Shown here one piece after another: positions 1-10,070 of a DNA stretch of 64,000 nucleotides. Both the position numbers and the translations under genes were made by a program. Position 1 is the first letter of the stretch. Each line of letters begins with the position of its first letter. The notes beneath the pieces were generated by a model. It saw nothing but the letters and a program-made list of their open reading frames with translations, made no database searches and was not told the origin of the DNA. The stretch is from Acanthosepion esculentum (Eukaryota; Mollusca; Cephalopoda; Sepiida; Sepiidae). The stretch lies in assembly GCA_964036315.1 (NCBI GenBank), contig OZ038488.1, forward strand, positions 68,491,842 through 68,555,841, given 5' to 3'.

Positions 1-857
1 ATATGTTTATGACACAGTGCTGATAGCAAGCACAGAAAGGGCACTCCGACGAAAGGCAGTAAAGAAAAGTGAGAAGAAAGACGGAGACAGCGTTTATGGT
101 TGCTAGCAAAAGGGGTAACCAACATGCAAATTACAAATTGGAGATACCAAAATCAAGCAAGTACAATAAACTAAATATCTGAGAAGTGTTTTAACGTAAG
201 GCAGATAATGCGGCACCGAAACTCAAAGGTGAATTGGAATAGCGAAAGACGCCTTCTAAAAGCTAAGCAAAATATTAAGAAACAAAAAACATTTCGTTAA
301 AAAACAAAGAAAATAGTAGTTAACTGTTACGTAATATCACTCCTCCTATATGACAGTGAATGCTGGAAAAGGCCATCACAGATAAAGAGACTGGGGGTAA
401 CAGAAATGTGGTTCTACAGAAGGATACTGAAAATACCATGGACTGAACATTGGAACAATAAAGAAGTTTTAGAGAAAGTGGAAAGAAAACGGACACTTAT
501 ACTTAATATTAGAAAGAAACAATTGAAATTCATAGGGCACATAATGAGTAAAGACCCTCACGAGAGAGATTGAAGGCAAGTGGAGCAGAAGAAAACAATG
601 GATAACCAACCTGGCTGACAAATGGACGGCAGAAGAGGGTTAAAGAAAGACTTGGACAGTGTTACATTGACAAGATATATTATAGAGAAAAAGGGAAAAG
701 AGGGAAGCAGTTCATAAGCTAACTGATGAGCTTGTGCAAATGATTGGCAGAACGGGGATTAGGAGAGATGGCGAAAAATAAAATTTACTAAGAGCTACAA
801 AGGACAGGAAATTGTGGAGACATATGATCAACCACACTCTGAGGGATACGGCACATT
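1..857 (+). pseudogene. LINE-A reverse transcriptase, 3' part, decayed
   Basis: Non-LTR retrotransposon RT cut by the left edge of the window. The first codons read YVYDTVLIA, which aligns with the RT catalytic Y-A-D-D motif, so the second motif residue and the first aspartate are changed. After it come TCKLQIGDTKIKQVQ, then GIAKDAF and KILRNKK, then around 350-450 the block CW..S.IK.L, EMWFYRRILKIPWTEH, and around 500-550 LILNIRKKQLKFIGHIMSK. The copy ends at about 830-857 with ..TCGTCAA-like sequence and GGATACGGCACATTG, followed at once by (GAA)n. Many stops and shifts make it dead. EEP-type LINE, clade not determined (RTE/Craft-like by eye). Confidence 0.85.
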
Positions 858-1370
858 GAAGAAGAAGAAGAAGAAGAAGAAGAAGAAGAAGAAGAAGAAG
901 AAGAAGAAGAAGAAGAAGGAGTGGAACAAGAAGAAAAAGAGGATAAAGAAGAAAAAGAGGAAGAAGAAAAAGAAGAAAAATTGGAACAAGAAGAATAAGA
1001 AGAAGCAAAAGAGGATGAAGAAGAAAAAGTAGAAGAAAAAGAAAAAGAAGTCGAAGCAAAAGAAGAAAAAGAGGAAGAAATAAGAAAAAGAAGAAGAAGA
1101 AGAAGAAGAAGAAAAAGAAGAAGAAGGAGTGGAACAAGAAGAAAAAGGATGAAGAAGAAAAAGAAGAAAAAGAGGGAAAAGAAAAAGAAGTAAAATTGTA
1201 ACAAGAGGCAAAAGAGGATGAAGAAGAAAGAGAAGAAAAAGAAAAAGAAGTAGAAGAAAAAGAAGAAAAAGAGGAAGAAAGAAGAAAAAGAAGAAGGAAA
1301 AGTGGAAGAAGAAGAAGAAGAAAGAAGAAAAAGACGCAGAAAAAGATGAAGAAGAAAAAGTAGAAAAACA
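858..1370. repeat. (GAA)n-derived homopurine tract, LINE-A tail
   Basis: About 60 bases of pure GAA at 858-917 followed by roughly 450 bases of degenerate AAG/GAA on the same strand. It starts exactly at the 3' end of the LINE-A copy. Long Lys/Glu (+) and Phe/Ser/Leu (-) reading frames here are by-products of the triplet repeat, not genes. Confidence 0.95.
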
Positions 1371-2104
1371 TTTTTTTTATTGTTAGAGATTTGGGGCTTA
1401 AATATTTACATATTTCCAATGGAGGGAAATACAGAAGCTTATTTTTTATATTTTCTCTGTAGCACATGTCGAAAGTTTAGCCTTGCTCCCAGTACCAATG
1501 GGAAACCGGTCTCTTGCGCACTATGAACAAGTTCATTCTTTTCCATCTTGCCAAGATAAATAGAATGAGTTCAAAGAAAACACGGGGGATTTTGATGCTC
1601 CTCTCAGTCGTGTCGCTGTAAGTTGGGCGGGTGTGTACAACATTGATAATGTGTTAACATCATTTCTCGTCTTCATTCTCGCGTTATCCTTTTCTTAATG
1701 ACAAATATTTAAAGAAAAAAAAGAACGAAACAGAAATGTTCTTTGGAATTTATTTGGCACTCCTAATTAATTTCTGAATATATCTTTAAAAACCGACATT
1801 CTAAAAGTACATATTCGCATAATATATACAAACATATTAAACCAAGTGCAAAAATAATTAAAAAAATTACTTAAGGCAAAGTGGTGAAACGAGGATGTAT
1901 AAATATATAACCAAAAATAAACCGTAAAAATAGTTATTGCTCCTCGCTCTATCGAGATCAGTTGAGGACAAAAATATAAATAAATTATTAATATAAATAA
2001 ATTAATATATATAATAAATTAAATATTAGCCACTTCGTTTTCAAAAGCGGAACAGTTAAACACTTTTTCATTTCATTGCACATCAAAGTAAATATTTAAG
2101 AAAA
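1371..2104. other. AT-rich stretch, no gene seen
   Basis: AT-rich single-copy-looking DNA. I see no ORF with family features, no tRNA-like boxes and no terminal repeats. Confidence 0.6.
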
Positions 2105-2535
2105 ACTAAACAAAAGCATAATAACTCTTACGAACAATAAACTATAATAAAACACATAATAGTGATAGAATCAATAAAGAAAAACCAAGAAAGCATGATA
2201 ATGTTAAAAACCAATAAAAAATAAAGATATCAAAAACATCTTAGTATAGAATAAAAACGCATAGTTATGTTAGACTCAATAAACAAGAATAAAAGACATA
2301 ATAATGTTAGAATAAGAAAATTAAAAACCACAATAATGTTATCATTAATAAAGAATAACACCAAAACATAATAATATTAGAATCAATAAAACATAATGCA
2401 AAAACGTAAAAATGTTAGAATCAGCAAAATAATAAGAAAATACAAAAATGTTAGAATCAATAATAAAGTAACGAATGAATGAAGAAAGTGAAAACGCATA
2501 CGAATCTTACGATCAATAAACAAAAGATTCTGCGA
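2105..2535. repeat. Degenerate minisatellite, left half
   Basis: Loose tandem repeat of about 35-45 bases whose best conserved part is AATAATGTTAGAATCAATAA; roughly ten diverged units. Similar units continue at 3181-3330 on the far side of a LINE-C fragment, so the array was probably split by that insertion. Confidence 0.7.
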
Positions 2536-2539
2536 TGTT

Positions 2540-3180
2540 ATTGGCCTTGACAGGCATCCCGGTTTAAGCCGCTTTCCCACCACTGTAACGAAGCTTCCCT
2601 GTACCTTTTCTAGAAATACTTTCATCGTAAATTTTTTTGATGAACTTTCCTCTATTAGACATAGATCATATGAATTTAAACGCAGTACTAGATTGGTAAC
2701 AAGGCCTCATCATTTTACAGAAATGGATCGATGTAACCGTAAGTTAGCAGTTTCTTTTCTCGCACTTTTTATTTGTGGAACACTCTTCCGGTTTCTTGCT
2801 TTCTAGCCAACTTTGATCTTCAAATTCCTATTATACACCGGACCTCTGAACACTAATGGGTATGTACCAGTCCTCATAAATACGTTGGACACTATTGTAA
2901 GTTAGGGTAATATGCTGTCTAAGTAGTCCACCACTAGCAGTGGTTTGCCTACTTCGCGCCGCTGGTGAGTATTGTATATTGTCGATGCTATAAAGATTAC
3001 CATTTCATTTCCAACCTCCGTTTTGTTTATTCCTCATTCGGTAACCTTTTCCAGGTTACAACAATTCCTATTCTTTTATTGTTCTCGCTCCTTAATGTTT
3101 TTTCTTTTTCTTATTCTTTCAAATTCATTAACCCCTTGTGGCTTTCTTGCCTTGCTTAGGGTGAAATTATTTTTTGAATA
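2540..3180 (+). pseudogene. LINE-C (CR1-like) C-terminal and 3' end
   Basis: Around 2560-2840 the DNA matches the C-terminal region of the other LINE-C copies (for example CTAGATTGG.AACAAGGCCTC and the 'STRL..R.HHFT....RCNR' reading), and 3070-3165 carries the shared 3' end ending in GGGTGAAATTATT. The middle, 2840-3060, does not match and is either a diverged portion or an insertion. No open frame remains. It sits inside the minisatellite at 2105-3330. Confidence 0.75.
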
Positions 3181-3330
3181 AAAAGTATAATAATGATGTT
3201 ATAATCAATAAAAGTAATTACAAAATATTAATTTTAGAAAAAAGTTTTATAAATGATGCATAATAATTTTAGAATAAGTAAACAAATTTAAAAAATTGTA
3301 GTGGTAGAATCTATTAAAAAAATACGTTTA
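3181..3330. repeat. Degenerate minisatellite, right half
   Basis: Units resembling those at 2105-2535 (ATAATGATGTTATAATCAATAA and variants) resume directly after the LINE-C tail. Confidence 0.6.
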
Positions 3331-4532
3331 CAAGTTTTCAATTCATCCTACACTCACTGCTGTCACAATACAATGAGAAGCGATCTTTTTGAATGAGATT
3401 AATTAAAACGAAACACCCCTAATGCCATGTAACGTCAAATACAGAACAAACTTGTCAGTCAACCGTAACATACAGAAATATTCTTTTGCGCTCCACGAGT
3501 AAGACAGACGTTTTATATTTCCGAAATAGAAAGTACTTACAGAACTGGCCTCTATTTCGAAATGAGATCTTTGAAAAATAAAGACGTCAATATATCTTGG
3601 TCCCTGTTTACTGAGAATCTAGGTCAAACTTTGTAGTTTTTTTTTCTTCATCCCGGAGCGACAAGTACCGATTAAGTCATCAAAAGAAAGAGGATGAAAG
3701 AAAGACGAATGAAAAATTATTTTTTTCTCTTTGAGAGTATTTCTTTTCTTTTCTTTCTTTTCCTTATTTAAATAATTCTTCCCTATTTTTCTTGATTTTG
3801 TCTTCTTTGTTTACTTTTGTTTTCGGCTTTCATTTTTTGTCTTCTTCATCTATGACAACTTTCCATTAGTTGTTACCTTCTTTTCGCTTTTTTGTTGTTT
3901 CTGGTGTGCAAAGCAGTATTAACAATCACACAGACACGACATTGGGTCTTGAAAATGACTGCAATGGTCGAAAGTACTTAAACAAAAGTATAAGAAAAAA
4001 TGCACATTCATCCACAATTTTGAGCACAATACTCAGCATCTTATAGATGCATTTTTCAGTGACCGGTTGAACTATAAACAGGTAATTTTTTCTGGAGGGA
4101 TTAAAATTCATCCACTTTTGGTGACAGTAAGCCCTACCTGGTAGACCTAAATGGCCCTACCTGGTAGACCTTTGGCTACTATTCTGGGGTAGTTTTGTAC
4201 AAAAAAGAATGAAGACCATTTCTTTGTTATAAAATATGTCCAGGATGATGACCATTGCTTCAATATTTGACTACGGTAGGACCACTAGTATTGCTCAGTA
4301 CTTGAGGTCGCATTGTACACAAGGTATATGAAAAAAATCAGGTTTTGCACAACAAATTCTGAGGTCGTACTTAACATTAAGTAGGCTACTGCACGAGTAT
4401 ATATGATATACAAATAGTAAGAATAAAAGCTAAATGTTCAAATAGACTAAAAGCTTAAAATATACTCAAATGTGCTCAATGAGGCTGTAATTTATTCAGT
4501 TAGACATACCTGAAAGAGAATTTGCTGCTTAA
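3331..4532. other. No gene seen; short direct repeat at 4131-4171
   Basis: AT-rich DNA with pyrimidine-rich runs at about 3720-3900. An 18-base word GCCCTACCTGGTAGACCT occurs twice, at 4131 and 4154. Nothing else recognisable. Confidence 0.55.
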
Positions 4533-4989
<457 letters not shown>

Positions 4990-5207
4990 GACGTGCCGTT
5001 CAGGTAGGCAAGGTAGGCAGTGCCTACCCTGAATATAATAGATCAGCATCTATATTTTCTTTCTCTGACACAATATGCACCAAATACAGCAAGATTATGA
5101 AGATTACTCTGATTATTATTCATTAAATGCAAAATACTTTATTCTTTATAGATTTATTACATAAAGGTCACAAGCTGCCTACCCTGTGTAATTACATATG
5201 GCACGTG
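4990..5207. mobile_element. Possible short TIR element (MITE)
   Basis: Left end GACGTGCC.. followed by GGTAGGCA.. and right end ..TGCCTACCC then GGCACGTG, giving ends that pair as ACGTGCC/GGCACGT with internal TAGGCA/TGCCTA words. About 218 bases. No target duplication could be seen, so the call is tentative; a hAT-type element would be one option. Confidence 0.35.
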
Positions 5208-5212
5208 TCATA

Positions 5213-5246
5213 TGTGTGTGTGTGTGTGTGTGTGTGTGCGTGCGTG
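5213..5246. repeat. (TG)n microsatellite
   Basis: About 30 bases of TG with a few CG variants. Confidence 0.9.
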
Positions 5247-6147
5247 CTACTAATAATATCGTGAAAATTCAAACGGATAAATTAATTTGTACATCTCGTC
5301 AGTCCCCCAGTGTTTCCCGTGTCTCCCCGGAAATTTCCCACGTTCTTCTCTCAGGAAATTAAAGAAATTTTGGACATTTTTCTTTCTATAAGAAAGTTCA
5401 CTTCCCCGATGTTTAAGTATACACTCATTTATATAAGGTTATTCACCCAAGGGATAGTGTTTTGATTTGTCTTCATTATAGGTTCGAGTGTGAAGAAAGA
5501 AAAAAACTAATCTATGTTACTTGATTTTTACAAGATTTCTGAATGCACATCGGCGTACCATTTCAAATCTTTTGGTCGTGAGCATGCGCAGTTTGAAAAA
5601 GACGACAATCAAATTGTCAGACGCAGATGTTGTTGATCTGTGAATTTGTATATGTTGGGTTCGGCTCTCCTTAATTAATTTTGAAAGCTCAAATAATATT
5701 ACTTGCTTTTGCAGCTTGGGATGAAACGGAAGGCATTTAATTAAATCTGAAGAAAGGTCGTAAAATCTACTCCATAGACACCAGCGATTGCCTACTCTGC
5801 GCATGCTCTAAAATACAAAGACAGGAGTGAATAAATGAAATCCCACATCATAAAAACATACTTATATGTTATATGTTCAAAATATATAAGTATGGAGAGT
5901 ATACATTTAAATTATATCGGTTGTGAGGGCTTGGTGTAACTTAGCAGTCAACCTAAAAGGATCCCGCTGTGTGTGAACAGACAGTTTGTAGTATAAGTGA
6001 GGTAATGAGCAGGTTGTTTTGTCTAATTAAATTCTGTCAGCACTTCCCCTAGAGTCCGGATACAGATTTCCCGCGCCTCTGATTTTGCACAAAGCCAAAA
6101 TTGCTTTTAAAAATGAGAGTAAGGGGAAGGTGAAGAAGTAGATGATG
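5247..6147. other. No gene seen
   Basis: Unique-looking DNA. A 95-codon open frame on the minus strand (5517-5804) has no features I recognise. Confidence 0.5.
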
Positions 6148-6531
6148 ATGGCACCGAAATTGGAATTTTCAGGGTATTTACTTAGTTATTTACGTAGAAG
6201 AGCTAGATATGGCAGTGAATGTTGGACAATTTTCATAAAGACGAAGAAAAAAATGGAAGCATCAGAAATGTGGTTCTACAGAAGGATACTAAGAATTCCA
6301 TGGGCGGAGCGAGTACACAACGGTCTCGTTAAAAGCAACAGAAAGAAAACTTATATACTCAAAATCAGGTCGGAACAGCCGAAATTCCTTGGACACATAA
6401 TGAGGAAGGAAGGTTTGGAAAATATAACACTCACGGGACATAATGAGGACAAGAAAGATAGGGGGAAGAAAGCGAGCCACTTACCAGGTGAGCTTGTGTG
6501 AATGGATGGCAGAACGGGAGGTTTCGGTAAA
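6148..6531 (+). pseudogene. LINE-A RT C-terminal fragment with open frame
   Basis: A 119-codon open frame (6142-6501) reads YGSECWTIF..TKKKMEASEM and WFYRRILRIPWAERV, then KFLGHIMRKEGLENITLTG. These are the hallmark C-terminal blocks of LINE-A, and the frame is better preserved than at 1-857. Sequence upstream of YGSECW is internally deleted relative to other copies. The reading stops at LPGELV, and the copy runs into A/G-rich DNA at 6530. The element is far too short to be functional. Confidence 0.85.
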
Positions 6532-6905
6532 AAAAAGAAGAAGAATGTAATAGGAATGAATAAAATAATAACAATAACATTCATAAAGAAAGAAGAGGTG
6601 GAGAAAGAGAAGTTAGATAAGGAGGAGGGGGAGACAAAGAAAAAAAAAGAAGAAGAAGAAGAGGAAGAAGAAGAAGAAGAAATAAAATAATCGGAATAAG
6701 TAAATTAATAGCAATAACATTCATAAAGAAGAAGAAAGAGGAATAGGGGAGGACGAGGAGAAGAAAGAGAAGGAGAATATGAAGAAACAGAAGAAGGAGA
6801 AGAATAAAATGGAGGAGGAAGAGGAGGAGGAGGAGAATAAAAAAGAAGAGGAGGAAAAATAAAAAGAAGGAAAAGGAGAAGAGAAAAAGAAGAAACAAAA
6901 ACGTC
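6532..6905. repeat. Homopurine LINE-A tail with internal duplication
   Basis: AAG/GAA/GGA-rich tract that follows the LINE-A end. A block ending AATAACATTCATAAAGAA occurs twice, about 6545-6592 and 6686-6732, so the tail has been duplicated with its short non-purine spacer. Confidence 0.85.
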
Positions 6906-6949
6906 ATTTTGACATACCGTTTTTTGAGCAATAATGTTAAAATTTGACA

Positions 6950-8336
6950 AAATAATAATAATAATTACAGTAATAATAATAGCCATAAACACCTTTGCTG
7001 TCACTGTGATGCAATACAGTTTCAACATTCTTAACTGGACCATAGCTGACATTAAGCAAATGGACATTAAAACCAGAAGGCTTCTCACCTGTCACCGTAT
7101 GAATCACCCCAACGCTGATGTTGATCGTCTGTATGTGCCAAAACTCGAAGGAGGCAGAGGATTAGTTCAACTAGAACTGTCTTGTAAAATTACAAATCTT
7201 GGCCTTCAAAGATACCTGGAAACTACAGAAGACTGGATGATGATCTGTGTCAAAGAACATGAAAGTAGTAAGCGACTTTATTCAATAGTAAAGGAAGCCA
7301 ACAAGTTCAAAATGGAGTTTCAAATGGGCGAAGAAATGCAAGTAAAGCATAATACACCGACTGAAGCTGCAAAATGCTTAAAAAAAAGAAAGCAAAGACA
7401 AATGCAAACGACCAGATGTAGAAACGATGGCAAGATAAACCGCTTCACGGTCAATACTCTGCTCATAGCAAACAAGCTGATGTAGACAAACCTCCACCCG
7501 TCAGTGGCAACGTAGTGCAGGGTTAAAAAATGAAACTGGAGGTTTTATTCTTCCTGTATAGGACCAGTGCTTGCTAACTAGAAATTACCAAGCACACATA
7601 CTGAAAAACTGTGTTAGCCCAAAATACAGATTCTGTAATAAATATCCAGAAACAATTGATGATCTTGTATCAGGTTGCGCGGTATTGGCACCCACTGAAT
7701 ATAAAACTCGGCATGACAGAGTGGGCCGATATCTACACTGGAAAATCTGCAACACTTATGAAAAGGAAACTGCAAAAAATTATTATGAACACCACACAGA
7801 CGCGGTTACGGAGATAAGACCTGTAACAACTTCACGGGACTTTAAATAGCACACAGACAGAACAATCAATGCTAATCGCCCTAACATTGTGATTAGAAAC
7901 CGCAAAGACATTTATTGAGATTGCAGTTCCTGCAGACTGCATGTATCTTTAAAGACATTAAAAAAAACTATCAAAATTCAAGGATCTTGAAATCGAAATC
8001 TCAAAAATGTGGCACATAAGAACATCAACAATTCCAGTTGTAGTTGGAGCCCTGAGATTGACTGGAAATGATTCCTTGTAGATTCATTGAAGGAATCCCT
8101 AGTAGCCCATGTCTTATAAGAAATACAACAAAATGTACTAACAAGTACAAGCCACACCTTTCGAAGGGCTTTATCTATGTAAAATATGTGCGATTCTTTT
8201 TTTTTCAAAACTGCTCAGTGGAAAATGTCATGATGCTATTTCTAACCTTAGGTTAGGTTCTAACCTTAGGTATTTGGTCGGGACCCGAAATGCGTATACA
8301 CCAGAAACCAAAAGAAATAAAACAATAATAATAATA
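6950..8336 (+). pseudogene. RLE-LINE (R2-like), longest copy, dead
   Basis: The 183-codon frame (6934-7485) contains DIKTRRLLTCHRMNHPNADV and RLYVPKLEGGRGLVQLEL, the RT thumb-to-C-terminal region of R2-superclade-like LINEs. After stops, the 92-codon frame at 7571-7849 holds the zinc-finger region (RFCNKYPETID..VSGC) and LAPTEYKTRHDRVGRYLHW. Further on comes TINANRPNIVIRNRK, the endonuclease region. Three expected key residues are lost: the first finger Cys is Tyr (7625), the finger His is Asp (7661), and the PD motif reads PN (about 7880). A 3' UTR ends in AATAATAATA at 8321-8336, and AAT repeats also lie just upstream (6952-6985). Assignment to an RLE-bearing clade is from motif layout. Confidence 0.85.
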
Positions 8337-8880
8337 CAGGGTTTTTCAGAAAAAAAACTGATATAATTCGTAATCTAATAGACCAATTTTCGTTCAAATG
8401 ATCTCAAATTTTCACAATAAGTACCAAACCACCTCAAAATTCTATGTTGAATGTTTATTGATTTTTTTCTTTTCGGGTATAGAAATACCATTTCTGATCT
8501 GAACGACCACCAGTATCGAAGAAGATAGTTGGGCGGGTTTGGGAAACATTTTTGCTAAGCCCCAGGTGGTCCATAAGAAGAGCAAGCCTGAAAAGCCTGA
8601 GTCCTCCAACGACAGTTTGGCGTGTTTCGTGGAAACATTTGCGAATGACACCTTAAAAGCTGTAGCTCGTTCCGGCCATTAAAGACAAGTGGCAAGCAAA
8701 AACTCAAGTAATGCTTTGTCGATAGGTAATAGAATCTTGAAAAAGACGAGTTTGAAGAACATCTTGTTTTCAGTGATCCGGTCCCACTTCATAGGAATGG
8801 CGAAGACAGGAAGCATAATTTTGGCATTTGAGCAGAGCACATTGAAATCTCTCATGAAATCTACATACATTTAATTTTCT
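8337..8880 (+). pseudogene. Tc1/mariner-like transposase N-terminal fragment
   Basis: Begins near TACAGGGTTTTTCAG, similar to a mariner-type terminal repeat and to the ends at 44257. Reading about 8505-8690 gives VGRVWETFLLSPRWSIRRAS then SPPTTVWRVSWKHLRMTP, which matches the usual helix-turn-helix pattern (SPR.SIRRAS....P.TTVWRVL...L...P) of this superfamily. Stops break the frame. I found no right-hand terminal repeat and no DDE catalytic part, so it is truncated. Confidence 0.65.
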
Positions 8881-9010
8881 CATTCAAATTTCAATGAATA
8901 AATGTTATTTTGCTCAACAGTAAACCTGTTTAGTTTCATTTGCCTAAACTATGTAGTTATCAGCTATTTACGTCCCCAATGATATTATTTTTTTATTTTT
9001 TTATACACCT

Positions 9011-9192
9011 TGCAAAACATCTCATGATTGCAGAACATCTTATGATCGCAGAACAGTTTTGATTACAGAAACATTTTATTATCACAAAATACCTTATGCT
9101 CGCAGAACATATGATGATGGCAGAACATCTTATGATTGCAAAAACATCTTATGATCACAGAGCACCTTATGATCGCAGAACATCTTATGATC
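9011..9192. repeat. 18-bp minisatellite, about 10 units
   Basis: Consensus GCAGAACATCTTATGATC, nine to ten units with 1-4 changes each. Because the period is divisible by three, the minus strand reads as a six-residue repeat like (IIRCSV)n; the 66-codon frame there is a by-product. Confidence 0.93.
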
Positions 9193-9749
9193 GAGGATGT
9201 GCTGCATCCTTCCGCGGGGACATGTTGGCATTGGTTGTGAGGACTTAATCTGATCTGTTTCATTATGATTTATTCAGTTAGCGCATTTTGCGGCGCTGTA
9301 GTCACCACTAACCTGTTGTAATTTTGGTTCAAAATAGTGCAATGGCTTGTCGGTTCCTACTGCGCCTGAGCTGTTGAGGTTACCACGTCCCTCCTCTGAG
9401 AAGTTCCTCTGATGCGCAGCTCCTGCACTCAGGCTGGCGCAGACATGTGGGTTGGGGAGATGCGTCCCTTGACAGGTCGGGTCGGGAAAACCTTCCTACT
9501 ACTTTCATACAGTTTAGCCGGCATGTCGATACCGTTGACTGGGGTGTGGCAATCGCAGTGCCCATGTGACTTCTTTGGAGTCATATGTAAGTGTTGGATG
9601 TAGATTGTGGACCAGTACAATTCCGAATTCCAATTCACCTCATGCTCATTGGAAAATGTCACGATGACATGGGATGCGGAAGGAAAAGATTATACAACAA
9701 AAATAAATATACAGGAAATAATTTTAAAAAACAATATTAATAATACAAA
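9193..9749. other. Unassigned, moderately GC-rich
   Basis: Short open frames of 61-77 codons on both strands around 9380-9660, none recognised. A 133-codon frame starts at 9607 and runs through the next element; it is the longest non-repetitive frame not tied to a known family, but it has no visible domain. Confidence 0.4.
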
Positions 9750-10070
9750 ACTTAGAGGAGAGCACGATTTAAGAATGGAAAAAGAAAAGAAAAGACAAAG
9801 TGTTTGGAAATATTTCGACAGATTGTCTGTCTTCTTGAAGTTATGTTTAAAGATTGCATACAACACAGCGTTTCATTCGCCTTGTTGCGTTGATTATGAG
9901 AATAACCGTTTTTCTCAAGACAAACGACGTTTGTACAAAGACTTGTATTTTTTATTTTTATACTTGTACGCATTTTTTAAACATAGCTTGAAGAGAGGCA
10001 TACCGTAGAAATATTGTGGAACACTGCGTATTTTCTTTCTCTCTCCTTTTAATCGTGCTCTCCTGTAAGT
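9750..10070. mobile_element. 321-bp TIR element (MITE-like)
   Basis: Left end ACTTAGAGGAGAGCACGATT and the reverse complement of the right end ACTTACAGGAGAGCACGATT differ at one of 20 positions, and looser similarity continues inward to about 48 bases (AAGAAAAG... GTG). No convincing target duplication is visible, so superfamily is unknown. A 133-codon frame (9607-10008) crosses the left terminus and therefore is unlikely to be an old host exon. Confidence 0.75.

Noticed and set aside
712..1467. 251-codon Phe/Leu/Ser-rich minus-strand frame and companion Lys-rich plus frame
   Set aside because: Both are readings of the GAA tract; no composition or motif beyond the triplet repeat.
9607..10008. 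133-codon host exon candidate
   Set aside because: The frame crosses the left terminus of a TIR element and has no domain, splice context or codon bias that I could see.
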